In this document: piece by piece, positions 37,796 to 47,058 of the stretch | Numbering within the stretch: the stretch's first letter is position 1 | How the letters are laid out: every line of letters starts with the position of its first letter | Assembly: GCF_026283925.1 (NCBI RefSeq) | Contig: NZ_JAPDPF010000005.1 | Span: forward strand, 1-64,000 | Length of the DNA: 64,000 nt | Direction: 5' to 3' | DNA from: Dyella halodurans | GTDB lineage: Bacteria > Pseudomonadota > Gammaproteobacteria > Xanthomonadales > Rhodanobacteraceae | The notes under the pieces: model-generated | Told to the model about the DNA's origin: nothing | Databases searched by the model: none | What the model saw: only the letters and a program-made list of their open reading frames with translations | Translations under genes and position numbers: made by a program

Positions 37796-38390
37796 TGGAA
37801 GCTACTCCCCATATAGACAGTGACAGTGAAAATCGGAATGCCTGACGGCATGCTCCCCCGGTGTGCCGAATGGCCGCGGGAGCGTAGGCTCGCGTTTGTT
37901 GCCGTCGGGTGAAGTGACTGCCGATCAGGCAAGGAAAGTTTTTGCGATCGGCGCAGGATCTCCCCTCGCGCCTGGAGCAGAGCACCTCGAGCTCCCGCGA
38001 ATTTTCAAAACACGCTCAAAAACAGGGCTTTTACCTCGCCGAGCTGGAGGCACGCTTGCCTGGCCCGGCGCCGAAACTTTCGCTTTAAGCTCTATGGGAA
38101 TTATTCCTAGAAGGGCGGGCCACGGCCGCTCGGCATGCGCGTTCGCCCCTCCTAAAGCAGTGGAACCCCGGCGCTGGCTGGCGGTACACAGGTGGCGCCA
38201 ATGCCTCGGCACGCGAACAGGTATGGCTTTGCACTCCTGCTGCCATACACCGACGCGATGGTGTATTGGCGAAGTGTCGTCACGCGGTGGAACTCGCCAC
38301 GTGTGCATCGCTGCACCGTTTTGAGCGGCAATTACTTGCAGTCACCGGGAACGGCGGGCAAGCTAGATCGTTTGAGCAAACGGAGGTTCC
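37796..38390. other. Geneless region between the sedolisin and acidic-protein genes
   Basis: I see no convincing gene, RNA or terminator in about 590 bases. A small inverted repeat GGAATTATTCC lies at about 38099-38109, in locally AT-richer sequence, and could be a regulator site of the divergent sedolisin gene. The short open frames here have no ribosome sites. Confidence 0.4.
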
Positions 38391-38666
38391 ATGTCTAGCG
38401 AAGAAACCATCATCCAGATCATGCCGGCTACCGGCTGGGTTGCCGTGTACGAGATCGACGGCGAGGAAAGCGCCGAGACCATCGTCTGCTTTGCGCTGGT
38501 CGAGTCGGTCGAGGATGGCGTCAAGCGCCGCGACGTCCGCCCGATGTGCGCGGAAGGCAAGCTCATCGAGTTCGCCGACGAAGCCGAGAATTTTGTTCGG
38601 GTCGAGGAACTGGCCGAATTCGAGGAAGAGGAAGACGAAGACGAGGATGAAGAGGTCGAGGAGTAA
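38391..38666 (+). CDS. Small acidic protein of unknown function
   Basis: 91 residues. The N-terminal half (IQIMPATGWVAVYEIDGEE) may form a small beta-rich domain with IVCFALVESVEDG and VRPMCAEGKLIEF. The last ~20 residues are almost all Glu/Asp (EFEEEEDEDEDEEVEE). ACGGAGG six bases before the ATG is an excellent ribosome site. Hypothetical proteins of this form are found in Xanthomonadales; I know of no assigned role. The acidic tail could be a nucleic-acid mimic or a metal- or ribosome-binding tail, which is speculation. Confidence 0.8.
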   Translation: MSSEETIIQIMPATGWVAVYEIDGEESAETIVCFALVESVEDGVKRRDVRPMCAEGKLIEFADEAENFVRVEELAEFEEEEDEDEDEEVEE

Positions 38667-38692
38667 TCCGGGCTTCGCATCAGCCTGACCTT

Positions 38693-38716
38693 GCCCGCCT
38701 TCTAGCCAAGGCGGGC
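38693..38716. terminator. Hairpin between acidic-protein and DUF2058 genes
   Basis: GCCCGCCTT and AAGGCGGGC form a nine-base stem with a six-base loop between convergent genes. No long T-run. Confidence 0.5.
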
Positions 38717-38736
38717 ATCTCCAGGACGCGTGCCAT

Positions 38737-39276
38737 CTACCAGGTCAGGTCGTCCGGCACTTGGAACTGCTTGTAATACTCGTCGTCTACGTCGCTCGTG
38801 CTGCTGGCCGTGTTCAGGCCGTGATCGAGCACGATGGCGCTCGCGTCGCGTGCGTAGATCTTTTCGGCGGCAGCGCGGGGCAGTAGCTCGAAGCCCTGCT
38901 CATGGCGGGCGATGACCAGGGCGCCCTTGGCCAGCTGCGCACGTTGCACCTCGCTGACCAGCACGCTCTGGATCTTGTCTTCGACCGTGAAGCGATAGGT
39001 GAGCTCGCCGTCGCGCTTGATCTTGTGCGCCTCGACGATCTGGCGAATCTGCGCGCGCAGCTCGTTGGCGCGCAGCTGGGCGTTGTGTTCCGCGGCCAGG
39101 GCGCGATCGCGTTCGGCACGTTCCGCCAGCAAGCGCTGCGCATCCACCTGTTCCGTGCTGGCGGGCGCCGGTGCCTTGCCCTGGCGTTGCTTGGTCTGTT
39201 CGCGCACGACCTGGGCCACCTTGCCCTTTTTTACCAGGCCGGCCTTGAGCAGCTGTTCTTGCAGGGGATTGCGCAT
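38737..39276 (-). CDS. DUF2058 family protein
   Basis: 179 residues matching the YaiL/DUF2058 family: N-terminal RNPLQEQLLKAGLVKKGKVAQVVREQ, a charged coiled-coil-like central stretch (AERAERDRALAAEHNAQLRANEL) and a C-terminal Tyr-rich domain (TYRFTVEDKIQSVLVSEVQRAQL ... ARDASAIVLDH). E. coli YaiL is nucleoprotein-associated; the precise role is unknown. The ATG begins the conserved start. Confidence 0.88.
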   Translation of the reverse strand: MRNPLQEQLLKAGLVKKGKVAQVVREQTKQRQGKAPAPASTEQVDAQRLLAERAERDRALAAEHNAQLRANELRAQIRQIVEAHKIKRDGELTYRFTVEDKIQSVLVSEVQRAQLAKGALVIARHEQGFELLPRAAAEKIYARDASAIVLDHGLNTASSTSDVDDEYYKQFQVPDDLTW

Positions 39277-39365
39277 GGGAAACGGGAGTGTGGGTGCGAG
39301 ATCGCGGACGCTTATTGTAACGCGCCTGCCCGAACGCGCAGGCGGCAGCGCCAGCGATGGCTGGA

Positions 39366-39839
39366 TCAGCCGTTGCCGCGTACGCGCAAGGTCAGGCCCT
39401 TCAGGAAATTGCGCAGGGCCTGGTCGCCGCAGAGCCGGAAATTCTTGTGCTCGGGCTGGCGGAACAAGGCGGTCAATTCCGGCTTGGAAATCGGGAAGCC
39501 GGCATCCTCGAACGCCTGGTGCATGTCCACGTCCTTGAGCTGGAACGCGACGCGCAGCTTTTTCAGCACCACATTGTTGGTGACGCGCTTTTCAATCGGT
39601 CGCTGCGGCTGGCTCTCGTCCTTGCCCCGGTAGTGGAATACCAGCCCGTCGAGGAAATGCGCGAGCACGCGGTTGCTGCACTCGACGTAGCCTTCCTCAT
39701 CGTCCTTCTTGAGAAAGGCCTGCACATCCGTCTTCTCGATCGGGAAATCGGCATCGGCGAGCTTGGTGATCTCGACCACCTTGATGTCGCTGAGATCGAG
39801 CATGTAGCGGATGCTGCGTAGTACGTCGTTGTTGATCAT
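39366..39839 (-). CDS. DUF1456 family protein (YehS-like)
   Basis: 157 residues with two copies of the ~65-residue DUF1456 domain: MINNDVLRSIRYMLDLSDIKV with FLKKDDEEGYVECSNRVLAHFLDGLV, then NNVVLKKLRVAFQLKDVDM with LTALFRQPEHKNFRLCGDQALRNFLKGL. The start at 39839 gives the canonical MINND terminus; an open frame six codons longer lacks conservation. Function unknown. Confidence 0.9.
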   Translation of the reverse strand: MINNDVLRSIRYMLDLSDIKVVEITKLADADFPIEKTDVQAFLKKDDEEGYVECSNRVLAHFLDGLVFHYRGKDESQPQRPIEKRVTNNVVLKKLRVAFQLKDVDMHQAFEDAGFPISKPELTALFRQPEHKNFRLCGDQALRNFLKGLTLRVRGNG

Positions 39840-39939
39840 GACTATTCCGTGGTGCAACGCCTGCTGGCGCTTGGGGCAAGGCGGATTCTAGTGGCTTATG
39901 GCCTCGGCGGGGCTTGCCTGGCGCGCGCGCCACGTCGCC

Positions 39940-40281
39940 TCAGTAGCCGATCAGCACAGCCGGCGTGGGAAACGCTTTGACGCCAAACCAGCGCTCGCGC
40001 TCGTCGCGGCAACCCGGGCTGCCCATGGTGTATTTGCGGCAGATGGCGGGACGCTGTGCATAGATCGTGCAGCGCGAAGTGTTGGGATCCACCGCCGCAC
40101 ACCAGCCGTCCTCGCCCTTGGCCAGCGTTTCCATGCCGTGGGCGTCGCGATCGATCAGCCACTCCGGCACATGATCATCGGGCATCAACAGCACGGTGAG
40201 GCGGCAGCAAACCGCCTCGCAGTCGTTACAGCTGACGGACGGGTTGACGCTCTCGGCGTACGGATCGAGGGGGATGCTCAC
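39940..40281 (-). CDS. YkgJ-family cysteine cluster protein
   Basis: 113 residues with the Fe-S/zinc-type cysteine pattern: SCNDCEAVCCRL near the N terminus, then WCAAVDPNTSRCTIYAQRPAICRKY and PGCRDERERW. The family is often annotated as an Fe-S-cluster oxidoreductase, but there is no demonstrated substrate. There is no partner gene: the next gene on this strand starts 72 bases upstream. Confidence 0.88.
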   Translation of the reverse strand: MSIPLDPYAESVNPSVSCNDCEAVCCRLTVLLMPDDHVPEWLIDRDAHGMETLAKGEDGWCAAVDPNTSRCTIYAQRPAICRKYTMGSPGCRDERERWFGVKAFPTPAVLIGY

Positions 40282-40352
40282 GCGTCAGTATGACGGCTTT
40301 CCCATGCGGGTATATGAACCCCACGCCGGCGCGGCCCGGGGCGGCGGCAGTC

Positions 40353-41063
40353 TCAATCCGGATAGTCGAGCCTCGGGTACCAGTGACTGTCGCGGCCTTC
40401 GGGAGTCATGTCCAGCACCGTCCAGAGCGGCATGAGATCGGGTGCGCCACGCGGATCCTGGCCGGGATCCGCGCTTTCAAAGCCCATTTCACCACCCCAG
40501 GAGTGGCGAATGACGCCGTTGCGGCGAGTGAACACGTTGATGGCCGCATCGTCGCCACCGTCCTTGCCGATGCCGTGGTAGTCGCGGCTGAAGCCACCGT
40601 TGATATCCGCATACAGCTTCAGGTGGCGCCAGCCACGCTCGTTCTTGAAGGCCACGAGACGCTCGATCGGCGACCGGGCCACCACCGCAAGCGCAATACG
40701 TTGCTCCATGTCGCGGGCCTCGCCGTCCCATGCACTGAGCAGCGATGTGCACATGGGACAGGGGCGCTTACGCTGCGGACCGAACATATAGCTGTAGATC
40801 ACCAAGGTCTGCTTGTCGCCAAACAGACCCTCGAAGTCCACCGGCCCGCGTTCGCCGTGGAAACGGTAATCACCGGTCACCTCACCACCCGGAGGCAAGG
40901 CGCGGCGTTGCTCCGCCACGCGTTCGATATGCCGGCGCAGTTCAATTTCCTCGGCCAGCAGGGCCTGGCGCGCGCGACGGTAGTCGGCGCTTTCGTTCGG
41001 AAACCTCGTCTCGTTGCGTTTTGCGAGTTCGGCCGCGGGAACGAGGGTGGGGCTCTGTGCCAT
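40353..41063 (-). CDS. DUF899 family thioredoxin-like protein
   Basis: 236 residues. YRFHGERGPVDFEGLFGDKQTLVIYSYMFGP is followed by a CPMC motif (RPCPMCTSLLSAWDGEARDM), then the thioredoxin-like core RLVAFKNERGWRHLKLYADINGGFSRDY and a C-terminal PLWTVLDMTPEGRDSHWYPRLDYPD, all DUF899 hallmarks. The family is predicted to be thiol-dependent; no substrate is known. It starts 24 bases after the GST gene stops, so the two probably form an operon. Confidence 0.9.
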   Translation of the reverse strand: MAQSPTLVPAAELAKRNETRFPNESADYRRARQALLAEEIELRRHIERVAEQRRALPPGGEVTGDYRFHGERGPVDFEGLFGDKQTLVIYSYMFGPQRKRPCPMCTSLLSAWDGEARDMEQRIALAVVARSPIERLVAFKNERGWRHLKLYADINGGFSRDYHGIGKDGGDDAAINVFTRRNGVIRHSWGGEMGFESADPGQDPRGAPDLMPLWTVLDMTPEGRDSHWYPRLDYPD

Positions 41064-41087
41064 GGTCGTCTCCAGACTGAGGCCCGA

Positions 41088-41747
41088 TCAATCGCGATCG
41101 GGTGCGCCAAGGGGGAACAGCGGACGGTATACGCGCGCCTCGTCGACGGCGCGTGCAAACGATGGCCGCGCCAGCAGCCGGCGTCGGTAAGCGAGCACAT
41201 GCGTGAACGCGGCATCGATGCGATGCGTCCAGTCGGCATAGAACAAGAACGGTGCGGCGCCGCAATCGGCCAGGCTGAAGTGATCTCCGGCGGCCCATTC
41301 GCGATGGGCCATGACCTGGTCCAGCCAGGCGTAGGCGGTGTCGAGCATCTCGCGCGCCTCCCTGACGCCGCGCGCATCGCGTTCGGCCTCGGGTCGCAGG
41401 CGGTCCGCCACCACCCGCTGCGCCGGCGTCGACATGTAGTTGTCGAAAAAGCGGTCCATGGCGCGGACCTCCAGCGCCGCGACCGGGTCCCGCGGCAGCA
41501 AGCTGATCGGGCCCGGATAGTGCAAACCCAGGTACTCGATGATGATGCTTGCCTCGGGAATGCTGTGCCCGCCGTCCACCAGCACGGGGAAGCGCTTCAG
41601 CGGCCATAGCGCGGCGAACTCCCCCAACAGTTGCGCATTCTCATGTTGCAGCAGGCGCCACTCGAATGGCGTGTCGTTTTCATACAGCGCGACCAGCACC
41701 TTCTGGGAGTAGGAGGAAAATGGGTGGGCATAGAGCTTCAACGTCAT
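41088..41747 (-). CDS. Glutathione S-transferase family protein
   Basis: 219 residues. The thioredoxin-fold N domain covers about 1-80 (LKLYAHPFSSYSQKVLVALYEN; the GSH-binding PEASIIIEYL). The helical C domain covers about 95-215 (AYAWLDQVMAHREWAAGDHFSLADCGAAPFLFY). The Ser residues in HPFSSYSQK are in the usual catalytic position. It conjugates glutathione to an electrophile or acts as a peroxidase; the substrate is unknown. It is followed by the DUF899 gene on the same strand. Confidence 0.9.
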   Translation of the reverse strand: MTLKLYAHPFSSYSQKVLVALYENDTPFEWRLLQHENAQLLGEFAALWPLKRFPVLVDGGHSIPEASIIIEYLGLHYPGPISLLPRDPVAALEVRAMDRFFDNYMSTPAQRVVADRLRPEAERDARGVREAREMLDTAYAWLDQVMAHREWAAGDHFSLADCGAAPFLFYADWTHRIDAAFTHVLAYRRRLLARPSFARAVDEARVYRPLFPLGAPDRD

Positions 41748-41928
41748 CGCGGTTCACCGTGTGGAAGAGGGGGCTCTACTCAATGACGAACGGGATCGGT
41801 GGAAATCGACAGGCCGTGGAGTGCCGCCATGGCTGGACGATCCAGCCGATTCTGCAAGCACGCATCAGCGGCGGCCAGTGCGCCTTGCCTGAATGCCGTT
41901 CACGCCAGGATCACGACGGGGCGTCGTC

Positions 41929-42672
41929 CTAGGGATCGCGGGTCAGGCGCAGGTCGTTGAACTTGCGACGTTCGATCAGCGCGTCGACCTTGCCGTGTTC
42001 ATCGCGGCGGAAGATCAGCAGGTTTCGTTCGTCGTCGCTGCCCATGAACACGTCCCTCGCGATGGGCTCGAGCACATTGGCCGGCCCGCCGGGCTTGCTG
42101 ACGTAACTGAGTACACCGTGGGCGTTGCTGACGGTCCAGGCCCGGTCGGGTGCATAGCGGTAGGTGCCGCTGTAGTCGTCCAGAACCAAATTGGCGACAG
42201 CCAGCCTGGGCGGTGGCGTGGGCAAGGTCACATCCTCGTAGCCGGCAAGCTTCCAGGCGCCCGCCTCCTTCACGAAGGTCAGCAGCGACTGGTAGCGCAC
42301 GACAAAGTTCTGCCCGAAGACGCTTTCACGCTCGTACTCCTCCGTTTGCAGGATCGCCGTGTCGCCATATTGCTGAACGTGGGCATCGCGTAGTTCGATG
42401 CTGCCAGACAGGCCGGGTGGAAACGGATGCAGCGATGCCACCGTATCGGCCTTGTGCGCCACACGGCCAAACTCGTCGACGATAACGGCATCGTCGGCAA
42501 GCGCCTGCTCCCAAACCGCCTTGTCGCCGGTTGGAATCGCGTCGACCAGCGCTTGCGTCGTGTGCAGGAGTTCATCGCGCAAGGGCTTCGGCGCTTCGGC
42601 GGCCTGCGCAGAAAACGCCGGGCTCAACGCAACCACGGCGGCAAACAGCAACCCGAGCGATCGCATAGGCAT
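41929..42672 (-). CDS. Exported SnoaL/DUF4440-like protein
   Basis: 247 residues with a signal peptide (MPMRSLGLLFAAVVALSPAFSAQA). A SnoaL-like/DUF4440 fold at about 35-150 shows the pattern LLHTTQALVDAIPTGDKAVWEQALADDAVIVDEFGRV ... YGDTAILQTEEYERESVFGQNFVVRYQSLLTFVKEAGAWKL. The C-terminal ~90 residues resemble the beta-rich repeats found behind hydrolase or peptidase domains (DYSGTYRYAPDRAWTVSNAHG). The start at 42672 has GAGGAG five bases upstream. It is probably a periplasmic binding or isomerase-type protein; function is unknown. Confidence 0.75.
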   Translation of the reverse strand: MPMRSLGLLFAAVVALSPAFSAQAAEAPKPLRDELLHTTQALVDAIPTGDKAVWEQALADDAVIVDEFGRVAHKADTVASLHPFPPGLSGSIELRDAHVQQYGDTAILQTEEYERESVFGQNFVVRYQSLLTFVKEAGAWKLAGYEDVTLPTPPPRLAVANLVLDDYSGTYRYAPDRAWTVSNAHGVLSYVSKPGGPANVLEPIARDVFMGSDDERNLLIFRRDEHGKVDALIERRKFNDLRLTRDP

Positions 42673-42879
42673 GACGACTCCTCTCAAGGATGTCGCGAAG
42701 CATACGCCGACCGCCAAACCCGTTACGCGTGCGTGAAGTCACTCCACGCATGCGCGGGAGTTCGGGCAATGACGCCCAGGCTCAATGGCGGCCACCGGCG
42801 TCACCTGGACCCTTTGTTGAAGATCCATTGGATGGATCGAACCCTTCTCGCGTGGCTATCAGGACCCGCTTCGGCCGAC

Positions 42880-44532
42880 TCAATCTTGCGGTGATGTGTG
42901 CGCCGTAGAGGGAGCGTAGTGGCAGTGAAACTGCTCCCTCAATTGGTTCTTCAGCACTTTTCCCGTCGCGCCAAGAGGAAAGCCATCGACAAAGACGACG
43001 TCGTCAGGCTTCCACCATTTCGCCAGCTTGCCATCGAAGAATGCGAGGATGTCCTCTTTGGCCAGGCTGCTACCCGGTTTCCTGACGATCAACAGGAGTG
43101 GACGCTCGTCCCACTTGGGGTGCTGCGTTCCAATGCATACCGCGCTCGCCACTTCAGCATGCAGGCAGGCGACGTTCTCGATGTCGATCGAGCTGATCCA
43201 CTCGCCGCCGGATTTGATCACGTCCTTGCTCCGATCGGTGATCTGCATGAATCCATCGCGGTCGATCCTGGCCACGTCACCGGTGGCAAACCAGCCATCC
43301 TCCAGTGCTGCCGTGGTTTCGTCCCGATAGTAGCTGCGTGACACCCAGGGGCCACGCACGAGGAGGTTGCCTACCGCGGCGCCATCCCAGGGGAGTTCCG
43401 CGCCTTCGGCGTCGACGATCTTCATGTCAATGCCGAAGACGACCCTGCCTTGCTTGGCCTGGATGGCATGGCGCGCATCCGCCGACATGGAAAGCTGATG
43501 GTGTTTGAGACTGCACACGGTGCCGACGGGACTCAGCTCCGTCATGCCCCAGGCATGCAGCACCTCGACCTGGTGGCGATCCTGGAACTGCACCGTCATT
43601 GCGGTAGGGCAGGGAGCGCCGCCAATCACCGTTCGCCGCATCGACGAGAACGTCCTGCCAAGTTCGGCAGCGTGCGACAGCAGGCCTTGCCACACGGTGG
43701 GCACGCCCGCCGACATCGTGACCTGTTCCGACTCGATGAGCTCGTAAAGCGATTTGCCGTCGAGCGCGGGTCCCGGGAAGACCAGCTTGGCGCCCACCAT
43801 GCAGGCGATATATGGCAGTCCCCATGCATTGACATGAAACATCGGCACGACGGGAAGAATGGTGTCGCGCGCCGAGCAGTTCAGCGCGTCCGGCAGCGCT
43901 GCCGCGTAGGTGTGCAGCACGGTCGAGCGATGGCTGTACAGCACACCCTTGGGGTTGCCCGTGGTGCCGGAGGTGTAGCAGAGGGACGATGCGGTGTTCT
44001 CATCCAGTGGCGGCCAGACGTAGTCATCGACGTGGGCCTCGATAAGGTCCTCATAGCAGAGCATCGAGACCTTCGAATCAACCGACGCCGGCATATGGCT
44101 CGGATCGCACATTGCCACGAAGAGCCTCGGCTTGGTCATCCGAGCCGCCAAGGCCTCGATGATCGGAAGGAAGCCGAGGTCGAAGAAGACGACCTGGTCG
44201 TCGGCATGCTCGACGATATAGGCGAGCTGATCGATGTGCAGGCGAGGGTTGATGGTATGCAGCACGGCACCGGATCCCGACGCCGCGAAATACAGCTCCA
44301 TGTGGCGATAGCCATTCCAGGCCAGCGTGCCCACGCGGTCGCCCGGCCGGATGCCCAGGCCCTCGAGGGCATTGGCCATGCGGCGTGCCCGCTTGGCGAG
44401 GTCGGCGAACCGATAGCGATGAAGATCGCCCTCGACCCGTCGAGACACCACTTCCTGATCAGCATGATGCCGTTCGGCGTGCATCAGAAGAGAGGCAACC
44501 AGGAGAGGTTGCTCCATCATCAAGCCTTTCAT
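42880..44532 (-). CDS. Long/medium-chain acyl-CoA synthetase (AMP-binding)
   Basis: 550-residue ANL-superfamily ligase that makes acyl-AMP and then acyl-CoA from a carboxylic acid. The P-loop is SSLCYTSGTTGNPKGVLYSH. HAWGMTELSPVG (A5), DGWFATGDVARID (A7 with the adenine Asp) and ITDRSKDVIKSGGEWIS (A8 hinge) are followed by a C-terminal Lys in FPLGATGKVLKNQLR (A10). Its substrate pocket resembles medium- or long-chain acid ligases such as those in alkane or terpenoid catabolism. The GGAG before the ATG at 44532 supports the start. It is downstream of and co-directional with the DUF1302 gene (137 bases apart). Confidence 0.93.
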   Translation of the reverse strand: MKGLMMEQPLLVASLLMHAERHHADQEVVSRRVEGDLHRYRFADLAKRARRMANALEGLGIRPGDRVGTLAWNGYRHMELYFAASGSGAVLHTINPRLHIDQLAYIVEHADDQVVFFDLGFLPIIEALAARMTKPRLFVAMCDPSHMPASVDSKVSMLCYEDLIEAHVDDYVWPPLDENTASSLCYTSGTTGNPKGVLYSHRSTVLHTYAAALPDALNCSARDTILPVVPMFHVNAWGLPYIACMVGAKLVFPGPALDGKSLYELIESEQVTMSAGVPTVWQGLLSHAAELGRTFSSMRRTVIGGAPCPTAMTVQFQDRHQVEVLHAWGMTELSPVGTVCSLKHHQLSMSADARHAIQAKQGRVVFGIDMKIVDAEGAELPWDGAAVGNLLVRGPWVSRSYYRDETTAALEDGWFATGDVARIDRDGFMQITDRSKDVIKSGGEWISSIDIENVACLHAEVASAVCIGTQHPKWDERPLLLIVRKPGSSLAKEDILAFFDGKLAKWWKPDDVVFVDGFPLGATGKVLKNQLREQFHCHYAPSTAHTSPQD

Positions 44533-44669
44533 TGTCAGCCGCTCCGGCTTTAGTCATCAATCACTGCGGGTGCCAAGGTCGCGGCCTCGCACCGATGCTT
44601 GCAAGTCGCCCTGCATCTGCCCAGGGAAAGCGCAGATGCAGGGCGTGCTTTGATCAGAGCAAGCTCCGA

Positions 44670-46478
44670 TCAGAACGTGGTCTGGAAGGTGAAGTCGACG
44701 TAGTTGCGATCACGCAGCAGCGAAGCGAGACCGGCACTCGAGGTCACCTGGCCAGCTGCGTTGGTGGCGACGCGGCCTTCGAAGCCGATGTACTTCAGGT
44801 CGAAGCGGTATTTGGAGCGTACGTCCGCACCCACGCCGATGGAGAAATTGCCGTTGCCCTTGTTGCCGCCGAAGGTCACCGCGGAATTGCCCACCAGGCC
44901 CATCGAATAGGTCAGCGGCAACAACAGGTCGACGCCCGGATAGACCTGGAACCAGGTCGGGGTGAAGTTCACCTGGGTGCCAATGAAATCCTTGGTCGGC
45001 TTGTCGATGCCGGTATAGGTGGGAGCGCCCAGGAACGCTGCGGCGTTCTGCGTCACCTTGTCCCAGCGGTTGTAGGTGAACTCGACCACGTAGTTGGCGG
45101 TGTCAAACAGCGGGGTCTTCGGCACGATGCCGGCAAAGTCGGTGACGGCGTGCCAGGTATCGCCACGGGCGCCGGCGGTCTGCCCCTGTTCGGGCAGGGT
45201 GCTGATGGCCCCAGGAACCTTGCTTGCCAGTGCAGCCGGCAGTAGCTGAATCGGCACGCTGACCAGCGGCATGTTGTGGCGGTAGTTCACTTCCGCACTC
45301 ACGCTGACACCGAGGATCTGCTTGGCGAAGCTGGCTCCGTAGATATCGATGTCGCTGGCATAGCTGGCCATGTACTGGCCGATATTGCCTTGGAGGATCT
45401 GGGAGACACTGGCCATGGACGGGTCGATATAGCAAACCGTTGGCGTGATCGACTTGTAGCCGAGCTTCTTGCAGACCGCGGCGGGCACGTTGGGCGCCAC
45501 GGCAGGCGCCACGATCACCTGCGGCTGGATATCCGAGGTCTTGCGGTAGTACAGGCCGATGGTGGAATCGATCAGCTCCGGTGTCCAGCGCATCGCCAGG
45601 CCCCAGTCGCCATGGTCACTCGGCGTGATGTCGTTGCCGCGCAGCACGCGCTGGGCCGCATTGATGTACAGCGACTGGCCACCCTGCAACACCGCGTCAT
45701 TGGGGGCCATGTAGGAACCCGACTCGGGGTAGAACACCTGCTCCCAGCCCAGGTAGTACTGGCCTTCGATCGAAAGCGTGGGCGTTGCCTGCACCTGCGT
45801 CGACACCTGCGGGCGCGGGCGGAACAATTCCTTCGCCGTCACGCCTGGCACGGTGAGCAGCTTGCCGATGTCGAGCGAAGCCTGGCCGTAGCTGAGCGAG
45901 TTGATCGGATTCAGCAGGGCTTCGCCCCAGAACACGGTGTAGCGACCGGCCTTGGTATTGACGTTGACGTCGTCCACGTCGAAGTTGCCGAACGCGAACG
46001 CATCGAGGATCTGCCCGGAAGGTCCGTGGAAATAGCGGTTCGTGTAGTTGGGCAGGCCGAGCGCGGGCGCACCGTTGACGATGTGGTTGGACGACGCGAC
46101 GTGCGTGTTGTCCAGCGACTCATAGGCCTGGTCGTACCAGCCGTCCGCGCTGAGGCGAAAGCCGTAGTTCTTCTTGTAGACGAAGTCGAACTCGCTCAGC
46201 ACGTCAAGTCGATTGGTGACGATTGAGTTGTTGCCGAAATTGCGATCACCGTCGTCGTAGTTGGGGCTGGCGAGAATCGACCCGTCCTGTTGGTGAGCGC
46301 GATGGCCAAGGTTGTAACGAACGGTATTGTCCCAACGAATCGAAATGTCCGGGTTGCCGGTGTCGATCTCGACAGCCTGGGCGATTCCCGTGAACCCAAG
46401 CGCAGCCGCCACGGCAAGCGCCATCAGACGGATGGCCGTCCCACTCCGGCGCCTGTTCGCCCCATAAACGTTCTTCAT
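44670..46478 (-). CDS. DUF1302 outer-membrane protein
   Basis: 602 residues with a signal peptide (MKNVYGANRRRSGTAIRLMALAVAAALGFTGIAQA, cleavage near 35). A beta-rich body begins VEIDTGNPDISIRWDNTVRYNLGHRAHQQDGS, the DUF1302 signature, and ends with Phe (NYVDFTFQTTF), as outer-membrane barrels do. DUF1302 proteins are typically encoded with DUF1329 and MMPL genes in clusters for uptake or breakdown of hydrophobic compounds such as alkanes or steroids and are suspected porin-like channels. It is preceded at 46832-46857 by the shared operator-like motif. Confidence 0.9.
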   Translation of the reverse strand: MKNVYGANRRRSGTAIRLMALAVAAALGFTGIAQAVEIDTGNPDISIRWDNTVRYNLGHRAHQQDGSILASPNYDDGDRNFGNNSIVTNRLDVLSEFDFVYKKNYGFRLSADGWYDQAYESLDNTHVASSNHIVNGAPALGLPNYTNRYFHGPSGQILDAFAFGNFDVDDVNVNTKAGRYTVFWGEALLNPINSLSYGQASLDIGKLLTVPGVTAKELFRPRPQVSTQVQATPTLSIEGQYYLGWEQVFYPESGSYMAPNDAVLQGGQSLYINAAQRVLRGNDITPSDHGDWGLAMRWTPELIDSTIGLYYRKTSDIQPQVIVAPAVAPNVPAAVCKKLGYKSITPTVCYIDPSMASVSQILQGNIGQYMASYASDIDIYGASFAKQILGVSVSAEVNYRHNMPLVSVPIQLLPAALASKVPGAISTLPEQGQTAGARGDTWHAVTDFAGIVPKTPLFDTANYVVEFTYNRWDKVTQNAAAFLGAPTYTGIDKPTKDFIGTQVNFTPTWFQVYPGVDLLLPLTYSMGLVGNSAVTFGGNKGNGNFSIGVGADVRSKYRFDLKYIGFEGRVATNAAGQVTSSAGLASLLRDRNYVDFTFQTTF

Positions 46479-46654
46479 GCAGCACTCCTCCCCCTAAAGC
46501 CAATCTGCAATCCCGTCGGGGGTCCAACACACCTGCATCCGCACCATGTACCTGGTACGGGACGCGTCGCGCCGCACGTGGGCCGTAGCCATGGTGCGGC
46601 CTGGTTGTCGGTACTCCACACGCGGGTACGTGTCGCCAAGCAGCCTCAGAAACT

Positions 46655-46664
46655 CCCCCCCCCC
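46655..46664. repeat. Ten-base C homopolymer
   Basis: Ten consecutive C followed by GGG, in the upstream region of the DUF1302 gene. Runs of this length can change by slippage and vary expression, or reflect a sequencing length error. Confidence 0.6.
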
Positions 46665-46831
46665 GGGCCACGCGACGAATCTCATACCGGTGCCAACGCT
46701 TCGGACCGGTCAGCCCACGACCGAACCGTTCGGCGCGATATGAGCGATGCCAGGACCGTCACGACCGGTGTTGAGCCAGCCGGCCGTGTTTGTTCCGGTC
46801 TATTGAGAGTCATGCGGCCGCCTTCGAAAGG

Positions 46832-46857
46832 CCCCCCCCACTCCGATGGGGGAGGGG
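46832..46857 (-). promoter_or_regulatory. Operator-like motif A (DUF1302 operon)
   Basis: On the minus strand it reads C4-T-C5, eight variable bases (ATCGGAGT), then G8, 353 bases before the DUF1302 start. It has the same architecture, length and orientation as the motifs at 54048-54073 and 57017-57042. It has a MalT-box-like GGGGGAGGGG half. Confidence 0.6.
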
Positions 46858-47058
46858 CGTCTCATGCAGAACAAGCGCGAGAGGCCTCGACAATGCATGA
46901 GGCAAGCTGGGCGCGATGGCGTGCTTGGGTGCTGCGACGATGACCATCGAGGCGCGTCGTCTTGGCGCCGACGCGTGCATTCGACCAGCCATCCTGGACC
47001 CTACGTGCGCATCGTCGTGCGTGGGACTCGCCATGGCCCAGTATGGGCCGCGCGCGTT

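Larger units (their letters stand above)
46479..47058. other. Geneless upstream region of the DUF1302 gene
   Basis: About 580 bases without a gene. It holds one copy of the C8-N8-G5AG4 operator-like element (46832-46857) and, 176 bases before the DUF1302 start, a homopolymer of ten C (46655-46664; G10 on the coding strand). The short open frames are GC-run artefacts. Confidence 0.6.

Noticed and set aside
46494-46943. Short frames in the DUF1302 upstream region
   Set aside because: They run through C- and G-homopolymers, have no starts with ribosome sites and no family resemblance.
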